64,000 nt of DNA from Heterobilharzia americana (Eukaryota; Platyhelminthes; Trematoda; Strigeidida; Schistosomatidae): positions 17,414,515-17,478,514 of the forward strand of contig OX104131.1 of the NCBI GenBank assembly GCA_944470555.2, in the 5' to 3' direction. The notes beneath the pieces were generated by a model. The model was not told the origin of the DNA and searched no databases. It was given only the letters and a program-made list of their open reading frames with translations. Of the stretch, positions 1 to 12,500 are shown one piece after another. The position numbers and the translations under genes were made by a program. Position 1 is the first letter of the stretch. Each line of letters opens with the position of its first letter.

Positions 1-75
1 TGTTGTTGGTTGGGTATCTTCATCGCCTCTATCTTCTCTACGTTCAGCAGAAGTAAACTAACTGTAAATCATTCT

Positions 76-195
76 TTTTTTATTACCCAGCCGGAAACCT
101 GGTGTTCGCTGGTTAGAATCCTTCAATCACCGCTCAGTAACAATACAAGTCTATCAAATCACGGTTATCTCAGATAGTCAAAATGATAATGATAT
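76..195 (+). repeat. tRNA-derived SINE, family A (tail ATCTCAGATAGTC)
   Basis: A short repeat with a decayed B-box-like motif (GCTGGTTAGAATCC), then CCTTCAATCACC and a tail containing CTCAGATAGTC. Three other copies lie on the minus strand at about 3940-4052, 17287-17405 and 21706-21800. Confidence 0.6.
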
Positions 196-258
196 AACTA
201 TTCACTAAACAGAGCCTATCACTAACCACGTACAGATGCTTAAAGCAGTTAAACTTAC

Positions 259-572
259 CACTGGGAAATACGGACAGTGTACAACATGTGTAGAGTGTGT
301 TTTTGAATTCATCATACTTGAGGATTTACACAATGGTTTAACAGGTGTTCTACTTGAAGACAAAGATTTATCTGTGTTTACTGATGAGACAGTAGGAGGT
401 GATTCAGCAGAACCATCTACTACTGTCATGCCTGCTGTTTCCACTTTTGTTTCATCTGATCCACAATTCACATTTTCAATAATAGGAAGTGAGTGAATAG
501 ATCCAATCTTGTCATTCGTATGAAGCTTTGGTTGACAAGATGAATCAGTAGGATTGATATGATTCGGTAATT
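259..572 (-). CDS. SEC63: SEC63 exon: Ser/Thr-rich linker to YFP strand
   Basis: This 314-nt exon has acceptor TTTTTTATTCTTCCAG and donor GTAAGT (phase 1 to 0). It encodes a poorly conserved Ser/Thr-rich linker and ends [13 protein letters not shown], which resembles the S-x-x-[TI]-H-x-V-x-x-x-Y-F-P strand that begins the last beta-rich part of SEC63. The following W-W-W-L-Y-containing exon lies before base 1. Phase fits the exon before it, and the open frame is uninterrupted. Confidence 0.85.
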
Positions 573-3500
573 CTGGAAGAATAAAAAAGATTACAAAATA
601 CAGTAAATATCTGTAGAAGAATATCGCTCTTTTCAGCCGAGCAATATGAATAGTAACAAATAAACAGGATATAGTTGCGTTTATTGGCTGAGTTAATTTC
701 ATCAAGTGAGCAAATTTCGTTGGTGACGCCCTCTGATATAGGTCTCCCGAAGTCCTGATGAGAAACTGTGACCAGTGGAGCAAATCAAATTGAACGTGAG
801 AACAAATACTCAACGGTGGCATTGGATGAAGGTTGCGCTAAATTACGAAATTATGGACGAGTAGATTCCAACTCACAAGTTCAGTGGTGACATGCTCGCC
901 AAGAAATCTGGAGGTCTCGGGTTTGATCCCTGGTAGAGTCGTGAGTACACAAGGCAGCGGAGCCACATACTAGGATGAAACAGCTGTCAAGTGCTTCCAG
1001 GTCTTCAATGGTCCTCCAGTCCATGATAAACAGCATCTTAAATAGGAACTCCAAAAATAATTTGGATTGTCAGATGCTGCTCTGGACGAGATAGTTCCCA
1101 CTAAAACCTAGAATGATCGCACTACATCTTTTATCAATTCTTATCGAAGTTGTGATGTCTGCTATGAAATGTCGATTCTGTGGTCTATCAGAACACGTAT
1201 TATCTTTAAGAATAAGTCTTTTCATTCAATATTAGAAGAAACGTAATCTACTCCAGTTTCCAAAAGTAATCGGAGAAGAGACATGAGAAGGAAAATCCCA
1301 ATGCATCTTCCCTGGAATGTGCCAAATTGTTTCTCTTGACGTAGGTTATAACATAGGAATGCTTTAGCATTACTTTTCATATATAACGCGCTAGAAAAAG
1401 TTGAAATAACGTGTTGAAACATACATCCGTCAGATTAAATATTGTGTAGACGTTAGTTTGTTTAGCAGGTAGTTGAGGACAAGGCATATGCACAAGCACT
1501 TGGGAATTTTCTGTCAGTGAAGAAGCACTTTATGCTATAGAACTACCAAGGTGATAAACTTGAGCAATTTGTCAATTTATATGGAAACAGCTACTTCATA
1601 GCTCAATAGGATCTACACTATAGTAGAGGTAGGGTAAAGAAAATCTTAGTTTCAAGATGTGACACGATTCCTTAAAACCAATGATAGTTAACCTGGTCAA
1701 TGCGATCAACTTTAAATTCTTCGAAGATAAAGAAATAGGCGGGTGAGGAGTTTCACTTGTAAAGTTCCAAACCGATAACAGTGCTGCAGATATATCTGCT
1801 GTTTATCTTACCCTAAATATTCATCACTTTAATCATTATCAACAAGTAACTTGGCATTACTGGATAATGATCCAGGTCAATACACTTCACATCAGCAGCA
1901 CATCAGTCTAGGAGAAACCAAGATGAAAGAAGATAAATAGAAAAAGAAAGTAATGAAATGTCGTAGAAGGTGATAAAGAAGAAGAGAGGTTAGGAGAATA
2001 TAAGAAAATACTATATGACGATGAAGATAACGTTTGGATGCATCTGAACCATATCCCTTAGAGTCATCAACCACTGATTTTGGTTATCATGTGCACACCA
2101 ACCAGGAAGTCTACATTTCCCCAAACAGCTCAGACAAACAGCCAGATACTTCATGAACTGATGCTGCATTTTAGTCTGGTCGTTTCTATACTTTTCCCAG
2201 CCTTGACCAAATTCAGATGGAATGTTAAGTAGGTCAATTCACAGAAAACCAATGTGGAATGGTCAACTGACAAACTTTAATAGTTGGGTCCCAATCAACC
2301 GTAAGCGCAATTTGATCGTAACTCTTGCTATTTGCATCAGACGAACCTCGAGTCTCGATGTGTTAGAAGAGGACATTTCTGTTCTAAAGAACATCCTGAT
2401 TGAGAACAGATTCCCACCACGCTTCATAGACAAACACATCAAGCCTAAACCTCACAAAGAGAACCTTACCACTGTGCAAAAAGATACTCTATGTGAATCT
2501 CAACTTCAAAGGTGATTCTGCGGCTGACACTCTAAAAATGAGGATATTAAACGCTCTAAGGAGAACATTTTTTGCTTCAACGCTGAAACCGTCCTCTTGC
2601 GGTCAACGATTTCTAACAGCTCAAAGGAGAAACTTTAACACTTGATCACTTCTATGTGCATATATCAATTCACCTGCTCTTGTGGAGCCAGGTATATAGG
2701 TCGTTTAGTGCGACTGTTATCCAAAAGGATTTAAGAAGACTATCTCGCGTGGTTACAAAGAGGTAACAATGGAGCGATAAGGAGTGCTATAATTGAACAC
2801 ATCGTGAACACGAATCAGTTTCCAATTATGTCATGTTACGGAACTTCCTGTCCAAACTTATTTTGATTAATATTCACTACTCATCTGTTTTTGATTTTAA
2901 TGACAACTCACTTATTGACACCATTTGTGTCGCCATGGTTGACAAACCGTTTTTAAATATCAAATCCTTACACTAGAAAAAGGTATAAATTTGCGATTGT
3001 ACAGCTTTGAAAATGAAATCACCGAAAGAGACTATTCGTTAAAATACTTGTTCTTTTTTCAAATTCAGATAACACTTTGTCAGGGGGGAGATAGTGACCA
3101 GGCATGCATAACACATATCCCGGTTACATCAGCACTAAACATCCATAAAGGAAATAGTTAGGAGTAGATTTACTTCCCTATTTTATTACAGTATTGTTTT
3201 AAAGTATAACAGAACGATCAGATGCATCACTGTCATGTTTCACTGTTTCGCATTATAAGTTACATGTGACTTCAACAGATACATGAACATAGAGGAATAT
3301 CAACAAAGGACCTGGGATTGCTGCATAACGGTTCAAGTTGCCATATCTCATATCGGCATATTAAGCGAGAATGAACCAAGGTGGAAGAGGAATACGGCAG
3401 AAAATAGTCAGAAGTGGTAGAAAGTCGTTAAAAGAAAGTAGCAAAGAATGAGACGACTAGGGTGAAGATAATATGTGGATACATCTGTGCCACTGTGATC

Positions 3501-6500
3501 GTTACATGCAAATAAATAACATGACAATCCTCAGTAGGTCTTTATTCTCCGGTGATGATCTCATCAACAACTTTATGTAGGAAGAAAACTAAGGAATCAT
3601 AATGTATTATTAAACAGTAGAATAGTTATCACTGTCCAGAGATAGACTCACTTTCTGTGCCACGGATAGCAGCATCACTATCCTCTTGTTCTGAATCAAT
3701 TTCCTCTGCAGGTACTTCTGATTGGATAAGTTTTTTCAGATTTCGGTAGACAGCTACGCTGTTGACGTTTTGAGTTATCCTGTTTACGTGATTTATTTTT
3801 TCGTACACCTTTTTTGCGTTTACTTTTATCCCATACAGGTGGACCAGATTTTTTCGATGTCTTGATTTGATTATCAGGTGCATACTGACTCAGAAAAAAA
3901 TAAAGCAAATAGGTTACTGGGAAATTGAAACATAGAAATTTATACCGGGTGATGATTGAAGGTGAAATGAAAATTTGAACCGCAGTTAGATTCGAACCAG
4001 CTACAACCGGATTTCCGGCCCGAAGCTCTACCAACTGAGCTACGAGGTCCGACCGCTGACCAGATTTTTACTTCACACAGAAATTTCTAGTCAGTAGGTG
4101 ATTTGTTTGTCATTGAAGGATGCAATCAGATGCATACCGTGAATGAGGACTGAAAATGAAACACCAGATCGTGTTTGACATAGCTGCTGTATTGGTTCGA
4201 ACTAAGTTCAACTTCTTCAACTCTTGATAACCAGGTGCCGAACTCGATGAAATACATCCACTTGTTGAGGATCTGTTCGCGTACCTCTACTCTCATGACA
4301 AAGTTCAAAAGATAAGGACACCTGATGGGTTAGATTATGACAGCGAATCTTAACAAGCGGTGATTGTGACATCAACTTCTTATATTATAATTCGTCGTCT
4401 TCCTGTCGGTCTTTCCTTTCCTGTTTTTCTTCTCGGCATTATTCTCTTGCTGCAACACCATACTGTGGGATACAACTTTTGTAAATCTGTGCCGAGTTTA
4501 TGTTTAAATAAATCACTCATGAAAGACATGCCAGGTTAAGCAACAGCTTCAAAACTTCCTGATTTACTACCTCCCGACCGATAGCCGATACGTTCGCTTG
4601 ATGGTCAGGTTTGTATATCACAAAGATCCAACAAGGTATACTGGTTGGACCGCCTGTTTTCTCGAGGTCCTACCATGCCAGAAAGGTTTGTCTGATAGCG
4701 GTAAGATAAAAAGCAGTTACCAATGTAGGGTAAATTACTGCACAAAGATGGGGGTCTAAAGGTGAAGTCGTACTGCTGGCTGGATGGTATGTATGTTTCC
4801 CTTGGATAACCAGCACTGCCACACTGATGCGGCCTTCCCTACGAGAAGGTTGGTTAGGAAAGGTCGGTCCCAAAAACAGCCCACTCCTCCCTGCCCCACC
4901 CATGGTCTTTTGGTGCCGATGGTGTGGGTTTTCGCTATCCGGCGTTAGAGCAATCAAATCTCACACCAACAATTCGTAAAAGGCTGTGTGATAGGCACAC
5001 AGATCTTTTCCCTCCTATCCTTCAGGCACTCTGCTGAAATAACTTTCACAGTGTGGGCTGCCAGAAAGTGCTAACCGCCCGCATGCTTCCAGTAGCACAG
5101 AATCTAATCAAAAATAAACTTTTCCTTCCAACTATGTCTCCTTCTTTACCTTCACCTCCTGATACTAAGATTAAGTCTCTTACACCTTCCCCACCTCTCA
5201 CTCTGAGGTCACGGTCAACGGTCAAAGTCGTCGAAACCGTATTCCTAGACTGCTAAACACCTGCCTGTCGATTTTATATTGAAGCTTTCAACATCTGAGT
5301 CCTACGCCATATCGGAAAGCAGACATCACTCATCAGAACTCTGAAATCTCGAACCATCGATGTATACTGTCTCTGAGACACGTATGCAAAACCCAAGTAT
5401 GGTTATAACATTGACCTCACCTGACTAGTGCGATGAGTCTTCAAAGTTCACCTTGAGTATCCGCAGTCCCGATGGCAAGCACTCGTGGACTGCTGGTGTT
5501 GCTGTAGGCATAGCACTGGTTTGTAGGACAGAAAGTGCACTGTTCGGCTTGACGCTAGTCAACAGTCGTCTATGTGCTTTGTCTACTTTGATATCATTCT
5601 TTTTGTATCCACTTGGTTTTTGCATGCTACTGTGAAATGTGGTAAGTTGAATTCATGCACTTCTGTGCAGTGTTCTGTACTGATTTTGTTTCTGTCTGTC
5701 TGAATTTGTATTGAGACTTAACCACTTGATTGAAGGCATCATGACCATGCCTCCATTGGAATTGGATTGTGTACACGTGACTTAGCTTCAAACGTGAGAG
5801 ACACACTGTGATCAGCACTTAGGATAAAACAGACAAATCAGTTACCATTCAGTGGCTAAAGCGTTTACGGGGAAGAACGTTAGTGCTATTATAGTGGTAT
5901 CCAGAGTAAATAATTTATTTCTTACAAGATATTACTACTTCAATAAAAAGGATTATGTGTCAAATGTTCATTCTCATAGGCAAATCTCAATAATTAAAAT
6001 GTATCAGCACAGGTGTGATTCGTGTGTATACGCGGCTGCAATAATACGGAAATTGTACACATTGTACATAGAACAAGTTGAGCTTTATATTAAAGAACTA
6101 TGTCGTCTATTGAAAGGGATTTCCATATAGTCAAATCATATTTCTAGTTAAAGGTAAGCAGTTCCAATGAACTTATGACCGCAGCCTGGATGATAGTTCA
6201 CTTCACTTACAAGACGCCATGACGTGTAAAGTTATCACAGTTTGAAAGAGAAATGAATAAAGGTATAACTAACTAAACATATGCATACATTAGGCGATGA
6301 GACACCATTTGTTAATTGACTGGTGTTCTCTAAGCTATGAGGTTTGTTTATTCTGGAACGTTTTATAACTTCTTTATGAAGTAAATGCTACTGAAGTCTC
6401 CTAGCATGGTGATGAAACGTCCAAGAACAAACTTTAGAACTTAGAGAACCCCAAGTGATTACTTTCTTTATCCTGAGTTACAAATCTTTTCTATTATCTC

Positions 6501-9500
6501 ACAAACTTTTTGTATTAGAGTTTATAATTCCGCCAAATGGAGTGTGTATCAAAGCTGCCATCACGAATCGAATGACATAAAAACTCTTATGGAAAAACAA
6601 AATCTCTATGCTTATAAAAAGGTGGAATAATAAGACGTGCAAGCGTGGAAATACCCGCATCAACTTACCACTTTATCTTCATCCCCAAGATAATCATCAT
6701 AATTTAACGATTTCGAGGATTCTGCTCCATGGACATCTGCTATGGGATAAAATTTCGAGTTTGAAGCAGCTGAGTCATTATAGGCATTCCAGTCAAGTCG
6801 CATTGTTTGTCCACCATCGAAATAACCTATATCTGATAGGGATGTCCCATTCCCATTGACACTTGCATTGTTCACTGCATTCGGGTCTAAGAGTGGAGTA
6901 CGTTTAAGCAGGACAGTGACTGTGACCATACTGAAAGGCCAAATACTAGGATCATCATCATCTAACACCTATAGGAATTGATAAAAACAATAAATTCATA
7001 CATAAAGTTTTGTCCCAATTTCTGATACTCCCGTTACGAAGGTAATATATGTGTGAAATCCCAATAATGGACCTACATCAGTGTGTACTGAAGTTTAAAC
7101 AGGTTATTGCTTCCCAACAATTCCGTTATACTGACTTAGCAACCACGGTTAGCCTGATACAGAATGATATTTCGAGCAACAGTCTCCATCGCTTTGAAAA
7201 ATATCTGACACTCAAACTTTATTCAGACTACAGCCTACGCTTGACAAAACCGTTTAGTCGTACGCGTAGTGATGAGGAAAGGAATTATAACCAATTTTAC
7301 AGCCAAAATGAACATCTCAATGAGTAAGTGGTCAATATTCTCTCGCGATTGCCTATTGAAAAATATAGCTTGTCGGTCTCTCATTTACCTGAGAGAATGT
7401 TCAAAGTCCTCGAGTGTTCAACGATAGACCAGATTTATTCAGTTGCTTCGTGTCTCCGTCGTTCCTTATTTGACGTTGTTTACTTGGATTTTGCTAAACG
7501 TTTGCTATACTAAACGAAAATTGTATCGCTACCGTAACCCACACAAAATGAAAAATGCAATTGGAATTGATCTTGGTACTGCATACTTGAGTGTCGGGGT
7601 ATTCCAGCATGGTAAGGTGGAGGTTCATGAAAAAAATCAAGGGAATCGTATGACGCTGAGTTATTTGGCATTCATAAGTACTGTTCTTCTGTTTGATAAT
7701 GCACCAAAGAACCACGTGGAGATCAATCCCACGAACAGTGTTCGACGTGAAGCAGCTGATCGGTCAGTGATTCGATGACCCGTCGATGCAGAGTGATATG
7801 AAACATTGGTCGTTTGAAGTTGTTCATGAAAGTGATAAATCTAATGTCCTTGTTCAGTACAAAAGACAAGACACTATTCGCAGAGGAGATTTTGTCAATG
7901 GTGCTGACGAAGATGAAAGAGGTGGTTAAGATATACCCGAATAAGACAATGACTGATGCAGTGGTGACAGTTCCTGTCTACTTCAATAACAGCCGGCATC
8001 AGGCTACAAAGGATACCGGAACACTAATGGACAACTTATTCCCTGTTTTTCATCAAGCACGCGATGCAATAAGTGACAATATGGAACAAGGATGATTACA
8101 ACTAAAAAGATCACTCTTTATGTTTTCAGGAAGCTTTAATAAAATATTTTTTGTACTTTTATTCATTACTCATTGCTGGTATGCTTTACAAACCCAATGT
8201 GATAGTCGTTTAAATATCCAGTAGGTTATACTTGGTTTTAACTGATTAGTCATATATTTGTGACTAGTTGTAAACTGTATGCGTATACGTTGTGAGCTAT
8301 TAGGTCGTCGAATAATGTTCATATTGAGCCTTGTCCCATCGGATGTTCAATTAAGAAGTCAGTTATTTATCAGATAAGTAAATTTTGCTTTAAAGAATAG
8401 TATCAAATATGTAGTGCAGTTTGATACACACAACAAACACTTACACTAAAGAGCAGCAGAATAGTCAGAAGCCACTTCTACTGATCTGCAGATTCCAGTA
8501 AGCTAGATCAAAGTGACTGGGTAACTTGGACGAAGCGATTATACCACCAAAATGGACTATCAACTTGAAATCTATTTGGCACGATTCGCGCTGATATTCC
8601 TTACAGTTTGGTAGTTTCGTAACTGCATTGTCTGGGACGTTTTTGCAGAAAACTACTCAGTCAAGACCATATATAATGATCTCTCACATACAAACGTCAT
8701 GAACTTATGACGTATGCTGTGCAGAACATGGATAGTCAGCAACTAGTCCTTCAGAGTCAATGTATTCAAAGGTAAAAGCCACTGTAGACCAGTCCTCCGG
8801 CATCTTTCGATATTTAAGAGGAGTGGAACGCATTCTGAACATACTAAGCATGTGAACAACGCATTACATTTTAACTACACAACACATATTCAACTGTTTT
8901 GGTGATAACTATCTACTTCCACCACAGAGTTGGCGATAGCAACGATATTCATGAATAGTCTGTTAACAGTCAGATACAGCTGATAATCAATGCTTAATTG
9001 CCTGACTAAGCAACCGATAAAAGTGCAAACAAAACTTTACAACAAACTGCCATCTTTTTCTAAATTATTCAGTTAATCTCTAATTGTAATTTTTCAGACT
9101 CATTGCTTGTAGCATATGATTTATCATACAGGTATGTAGAAGGATGATTAGCTAAATGTAAATAAGGAGACTAGATGAAGATATGTACTATGAAATCCAA
9201 CTCACTGGTCACATGCATGTTCATACAGTAGGCAATGAGCCACACTTGTTGTATGATGGCTTACTAGGGTTCCCTGTGATAACAGAAATCAGTGTTTGGA
9301 TAATCTAGGTGATATGGCTTAGAATTAATATCAGTGGTACATATGTACCCTCCCCCCCCCCCCCCCAACTTATGTTCATCTTAACCACTATACTAAATTC
9401 AGCGGTTTCGCATTCCTCCTTCCACTGTTTTACTACTTTCTACTGCTTTCGACCGATTTTTCTTTCTTTCTTCATCTCTTTTTTTACTGCTCTGCCACTT

Positions 9501-12500
9501 GATGAGCTGATATAAGGTGTGGCGACTTGGATAGTTACAAGGTAATGCCTAGCCCAATGTCGATAATGATGATGATGGGTTATGAAACTAATTGGCTGGC
9601 TAGAGGTTGGTAGGCAGAACAGGATTCGAAACCTGAGGAATCACTTGTTGGAAAGTCAACCCCTTAGATCAGTGAACTAAAACTCCACGAATACGTATAA
9701 TTTGAACTATCTATCCTAACTAGCTATGATAACGACATTTAGCAATTTGCATGATTTTCATTACCTCACGAGTACTTAACTGTTAGCAGTGACAGGAATC
9801 AAGGGACGGAAGAAACTAGGTGGTGACAAGATGATGGGGTAAAGAAAAATTAAACTGTTGACAATTAATAAATATTTGCAACTGACTTCACATCGATAAG
9901 ATATCTCCAAAGAGGGCATTGAAGAAGAGACTATGAGGATATCACGATACTGTTCATCAGAAAGACTTCGTAAAAGTGCTCTGCGTTTGTCTTCTGGTAA
10001 ACTAATCAACTGACGGATAGATTTAATATTGCGCTGAGAAGAAAAAAGATCAAAATAATCAATGGATTAGGATGTTATGATAAACAAAAATCTACACGAA
10101 TTGTTCACCATTGTGCCTATCTTTTTCTCAGTGATTAGCAGTAATTGGGGTCCATCGATTAAGTTTGCCAATGTGTTCATGAATCAAAGTGACGCAACAC
10201 TGTGGTACACTGTCCTTTAGTGTTTGATGTTACGAGATTTTTCGGCAGGAAGTAGTGGAGCTGACTTCCATGCTAGTTGGCGATCACCAACATTAAGTAA
10301 CTGACGACAATGAGTGTCCATAAAAGCCAGTAAGCATAAACTTAGGTCTAGCGCTTGCTGAAAACGGACAGACAAACAATAGTTTGTAAACCTCCACAAA
10401 CAGAAAAATTAGTACGACGCATTTGTGTCATATAATTACGGAACATCACTAACGGTTAGCTGTGGATTTCGTATTTCTAACTAATGTGTGATACAAGCTG
10501 CAATATACGCACACAAAATGAAGAAGCCGTAGGTTGGCAGATGTGATAAGAAGTGGCTTAAATGCAAATCAACATTTTAAGTCATTAGCCACTAAGGTAA
10601 GAGTTTTAGATTTAAATTTTTATTTCATGCCACTGTGTAGTCAGGAAAAACCTTATTGGACAATTTGTTCCATAGTTGTCCAATCAAATTAAAGTATTTA
10701 ACTTTTGACTTAATGGTTTTATATATTCATGAGAACTGTGTATAAATTGAGCGGAATACATTAGAATTCTTCACCAAGAGGCCAAAAAACGTATTTGCTT
10801 GTGTGCTACATGCATATTGATGGGATATGCATATAAACGTTTCACACTTCCCATCAATATACACATAGTAACAAATGATCAAATATTGTCTATTCATATA
10901 CACTCACGCATACTGATAGGTACCAAGTATACCATACATGTACACACAGAACAACACAAGAGTTTACATACATTAACATATGCATACTCATATCACGTAC
11001 ATATATATAGACACATGCATATACGCATTTATACGTAGTGTTTTCTTTGCAGTCACGGGCTGGTCTTTGTCTGCTGATTTTGAGGTCCAGTGAAGTTATA
11101 AGGTTCTGAGGGAGAAAAGTAGCTATTCATATTCAATTCAAGTGTTTCATCGCGTTAATATCCTTCGCTTATTTACCATAATCATTCACTTGGTCACTTC
11201 AGGAAAAAATCACTTAGAATCGAAATGAAAACATTTCTTAAGCCTACAGTGAGACTTTCTTTCAGTTATACGTCTTCAGTATTGTTATGAGGATTCAAAT
11301 AAATACCTAGAATGACCATAAACAAGTGACACTGAACTCAAACTAACAATCAGCAGACTATTGAGTAGAATGTTCTCCTAAGAATTACTAATTTTTGTCT
11401 TAGCAACAAGTACGATACCCATAAGTTGTGTTTACCAAAATGCTTTATGACAGTTCAATTTCCACTATAATGGCTTTTTAATTATTTTTGTTTCAACAAA
11501 TATCTTTTCAATTGAACAGCAGCAGTACCAGAACACCCAATAACTGACTAGAAATTGAAATGTTAGTGATGAGTATATTAAGGGTCTAATGCTTTCTATA
11601 GGATAATCAAAAAGATTTCCTTAAGAAAACACTAATCCATATCTTTGAGTAAAAGTTGAAGCAAGAATGTTTAATCCACACGAGATATACGTTATTGCAG
11701 TATTGTAATACAGGAAGTAAGAATTAAACTTTAAGTCGATACGGAATATGGCGAAAATTCCAAATTCAAGTAGTAGGTAAACACAAACTTCTGGTTATTA
11801 GTTGTGCAGCTATGACCCAATAGGAGCTGGCTTGAAACGATACAGATCCTTTATTTATGTAATGAAATCAAGTAGATACACATACTAATGTTGAATTAGA
11901 AGACATACAAATCATCATTTGATGGTTTATTCAAAAGGCAAACTCAGCATACAGTGAGTACCGGGACAAAAACACTACAATTCAGTGTAACTTAGATACT
12001 AAGCTCAGAATTGCTGTTAACCCATGCGTGATCGTTTATTTCACTGACTGATTACTCAAGTAGAAGTTGGTGGAGAGGAGTTTGAATGAAAAAGCTAATA
12101 ACTATGAGTCAAATTGCTCAAGCTAATGAGCAACAGTTCTACGGATATGTCTACTCTGAAATAGTGAAATGAAATACATAAACTTCAATGTTATTAGTTG
12201 CGGAAAATATAGCAGAATGAAATTATTTTTAGTTCAGTGTAAGTATATCACTATCAAATGATCACTAATAGATCATAACATCACAAAAATACCTAACACA
12301 CGTTAGTTACCAACTTATTCTATCTTCCTAGCGGCAGGTCATAAATTCCGCGACAAATTCAGAACTCAAATGAATTAGTTATATACATATTACACATAGA
12401 CAATCTAAGTTTTGCAACGTGTTGATATAGAGAATGTTTGTAACTGTGAACTTTAATCGACTTAGATGACTGGGACATGTATAACACATGCCTAGTCTGT

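Noticed and set aside
205..822. 205-codon minus-strand gene
   Set aside because: Only 259-572 is coding: clear splice acceptor and donor bound a SEC63 exon, and the rest of the frame is intronic.
3985..4052. tRNA gene on the minus strand
   Set aside because: A and B boxes are good, but the acceptor stem does not pair and the sequence continues into the SINE family A tail; it is a retroposed tRNA-like head.
4670..4957. Proline/glycine-rich 95-aa minus-strand ORF
   Set aside because: Lies in the SR2-like 5' region; the homologous stretches at 25.96-26.24 and 32.5 kb do not preserve this frame.
10799..11038. 79-aa plus-strand ORF rich in His/Ile/Tyr
   Set aside because: Produced by a CA/TA-rich low-complexity tract.
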